From contig CALGGL010000164.1 in assembly GCA_937915975.1 (NCBI GenBank), forward strand, positions 1-5,658: a stretch of 5,658 nt of DNA. The letters are read 5' to 3'. The notes below the pieces were generated by a model. That model saw only the letters and a list, made by a program, of their open reading frames with translations, made no database searches and was not told the origin of the DNA. Position numbers and translations under genes: made by a program. This document shows positions 5,042 to 5,658 of the stretch, one piece after another; positions within the stretch are counted from its first letter, which is position 1, and each line of letters starts with the position of its first letter. Source of the DNA: an uncultured Lachnospiraceae bacterium (GTDB taxonomy: Bacteria; Bacillota; Clostridia; Lachnospirales; Lachnospiraceae).

Positions 5042-5658
5042 TTAACAAGTAACACATCTTTCGGTGTAGTAATCTAACATTGAGACTAATCCAAAGCGGG
5101 TTAGTCTTTCTTTGTTTATCGCAAAGTTCATTACTCTTCGTTGACATACGTAGGCTATCCTCTTACCCGTATAGGCTGTAATCCAAGCCGTGTCTTTATC
5201 AACTCCAAGCTTCATCAAGTTCTTTATACGATTCTGTGGAGTTTTCCAATGTTTCCAAATACACATACGCAATCTAAAACGAATTCTTGAGTCCATTTCC
5301 TTGCAAAGTGTTTTCATACTACCTATCTTGAAGTAGTTTATCCAACCTCTGATGAGCTGATTGAGCTTTTCCACCTTGTAACTGTTGCTAACGCCCCAAC
5401 TACGGCTAGTGAGCTCTTTCATTCTCTTCTTAAACTTTGCTACTGATTTTGCATGCGGCTTTGCCTTAAACTGATGTGCCCTTGAATCAAAGTAGAATCC
5501 GAATCCAAGGTATTTTAGTCCACTTGGTCTGTCCACTTTACTCTTGGTCATGTTGACCTTGAGACCCAGTTTCTCCTCAATGAATCGAGAGATATTTCTC
5601 ATGACTCTATTAGCAGACATTTCACTACCAACCATGATGATACAATCATCTGCGTATC
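5042..5658 (-). CDS. ltrA: Group II intron reverse transcriptase/maturase (5' partial)
   Basis: Intron-encoded protein that helps its intron RNA fold and splice, and copies it into DNA at new sites. The frame is open through the window edge: before the ATG at 5635 it reads YADDCII, the catalytic YxDD motif of the palm, so that ATG is internal. Counting from it, later reverse-transcriptase motifs are LKVNMTKSKV (25-34) and LKYLGFGF (40-47), followed by the thumb/maturase domain X (about 60-130, with AKFKKRMKELTSRS and LNQLIRGWINYF). The basic C-terminus (130-197) has no HNH endonuclease with paired CxxC motifs, so this seems to be an endonuclease-lacking type. The TAA lies about 10 bases before domain V, the usual place for a protein encoded in domain IV. 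The symbol ltrA is used in the generic family sense. Confidence 0.95.
   Translation of the reverse strand, partial: YADDCIIMVGSEMSANRVMRNISRFIEEKLGLKVNMTKSKVDRPSGLKYLGFGFYFDSRAHQFKAKPHAKSVAKFKKRMKELTSRSWGVSNSYKVEKLNQLIRGWINYFKIGSMKTLCKEMDSRIRFRLRMCIWKHWKTPQNRIKNLMKLGVDKDTAWITAYTGKRIAYVCQRRVMNFAINKERLTRFGLVSMLDYYTERCVTC

Larger units (their letters stand above)
4957..5658 (-). mobile_element. Group II intron, 3' part
   Basis: Retroelement reading on the minus strand and running out of the window at its 5' side. Visible are the C-terminal part of the intron-encoded reverse transcriptase/maturase, then domain V and domain VI, and a 3' end CTACTCGAT that fits the AY rule, placing the boundary at 4957. 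The next base begins the 3' exon (TATATAATAAATTATC...), which leads into the sigma-factor gene in the same direction. The intron sits about 106 bases before that start codon, in non-coding DNA. The 5' end, exon-binding sites and 5' exon are not in the window, so class and splicing competence cannot be fully judged; every visible part looks intact. Confidence 0.9.

Overview
The window looks like a chromosomal segment from a low-GC Clostridia-type Firmicute, most likely a Lachnospiraceae-like gut or rumen bacterium. This is inferred from the AT-rich DNA, strong GGAGG-type ribosome sites, the LytS-type sensor kinase, the sigma-70-family protein with an exported tail, and the style of the group II intron. 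No rRNA, tRNA or CRISPR array was seen.

Left part, plus strand (1-1901): a two-component pair. A multi-pass membrane histidine kinase of the LytS/YehU type (5' end outside the window) is followed by a response regulator with an unusual output, a receiver domain joined to an XRE/Cro-type helix-turn-helix. The 135 bases between them hold two hairpins and, on the other strand, a good extended -10 promoter reading back toward the kinase. This may be a small interspersed element.

Middle, minus strand (1933-3116): a Phd/YefM-type antitoxin and RelE/ParE-type toxin operon with its own candidate promoter, then a patch of gene debris. The debris is (a) the C-terminal piece of a cupin protein with the VKHWHG motif, (b) a 39-base near-copy (37/39) of part of the neighbouring response regulator gene, in the same orientation, and (c) an orphan domain that is in frame with the next gene but cut off from it by one TAA codon and truncated at its far end exactly in the 39-base copy. 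This marks one or more rearrangements.

Right part, minus strand (3117-5658): a 577-residue protein with ECF sigma factor regions 2 and 4, a Gly/Ala-rich linker, one transmembrane helix and a large exported domain, in effect a membrane-tethered sigma factor. A candidate ECF-type promoter lies upstream, suggesting self-regulation. About 106 bases before its start codon is the 3' end of a group II intron in the same orientation: domain VI with a bulged branch-point A, domain V, and the C-terminal part of the reverse transcriptase/maturase, whose catalytic YADD lies at the window edge.

The most interesting points are the membrane-tethered sigma factor and its interrupted second exported domain, the REC-XRE regulator with the hairpin before its ribosome site, and the rearrangement scar that includes a fragment of that same type of regulator.
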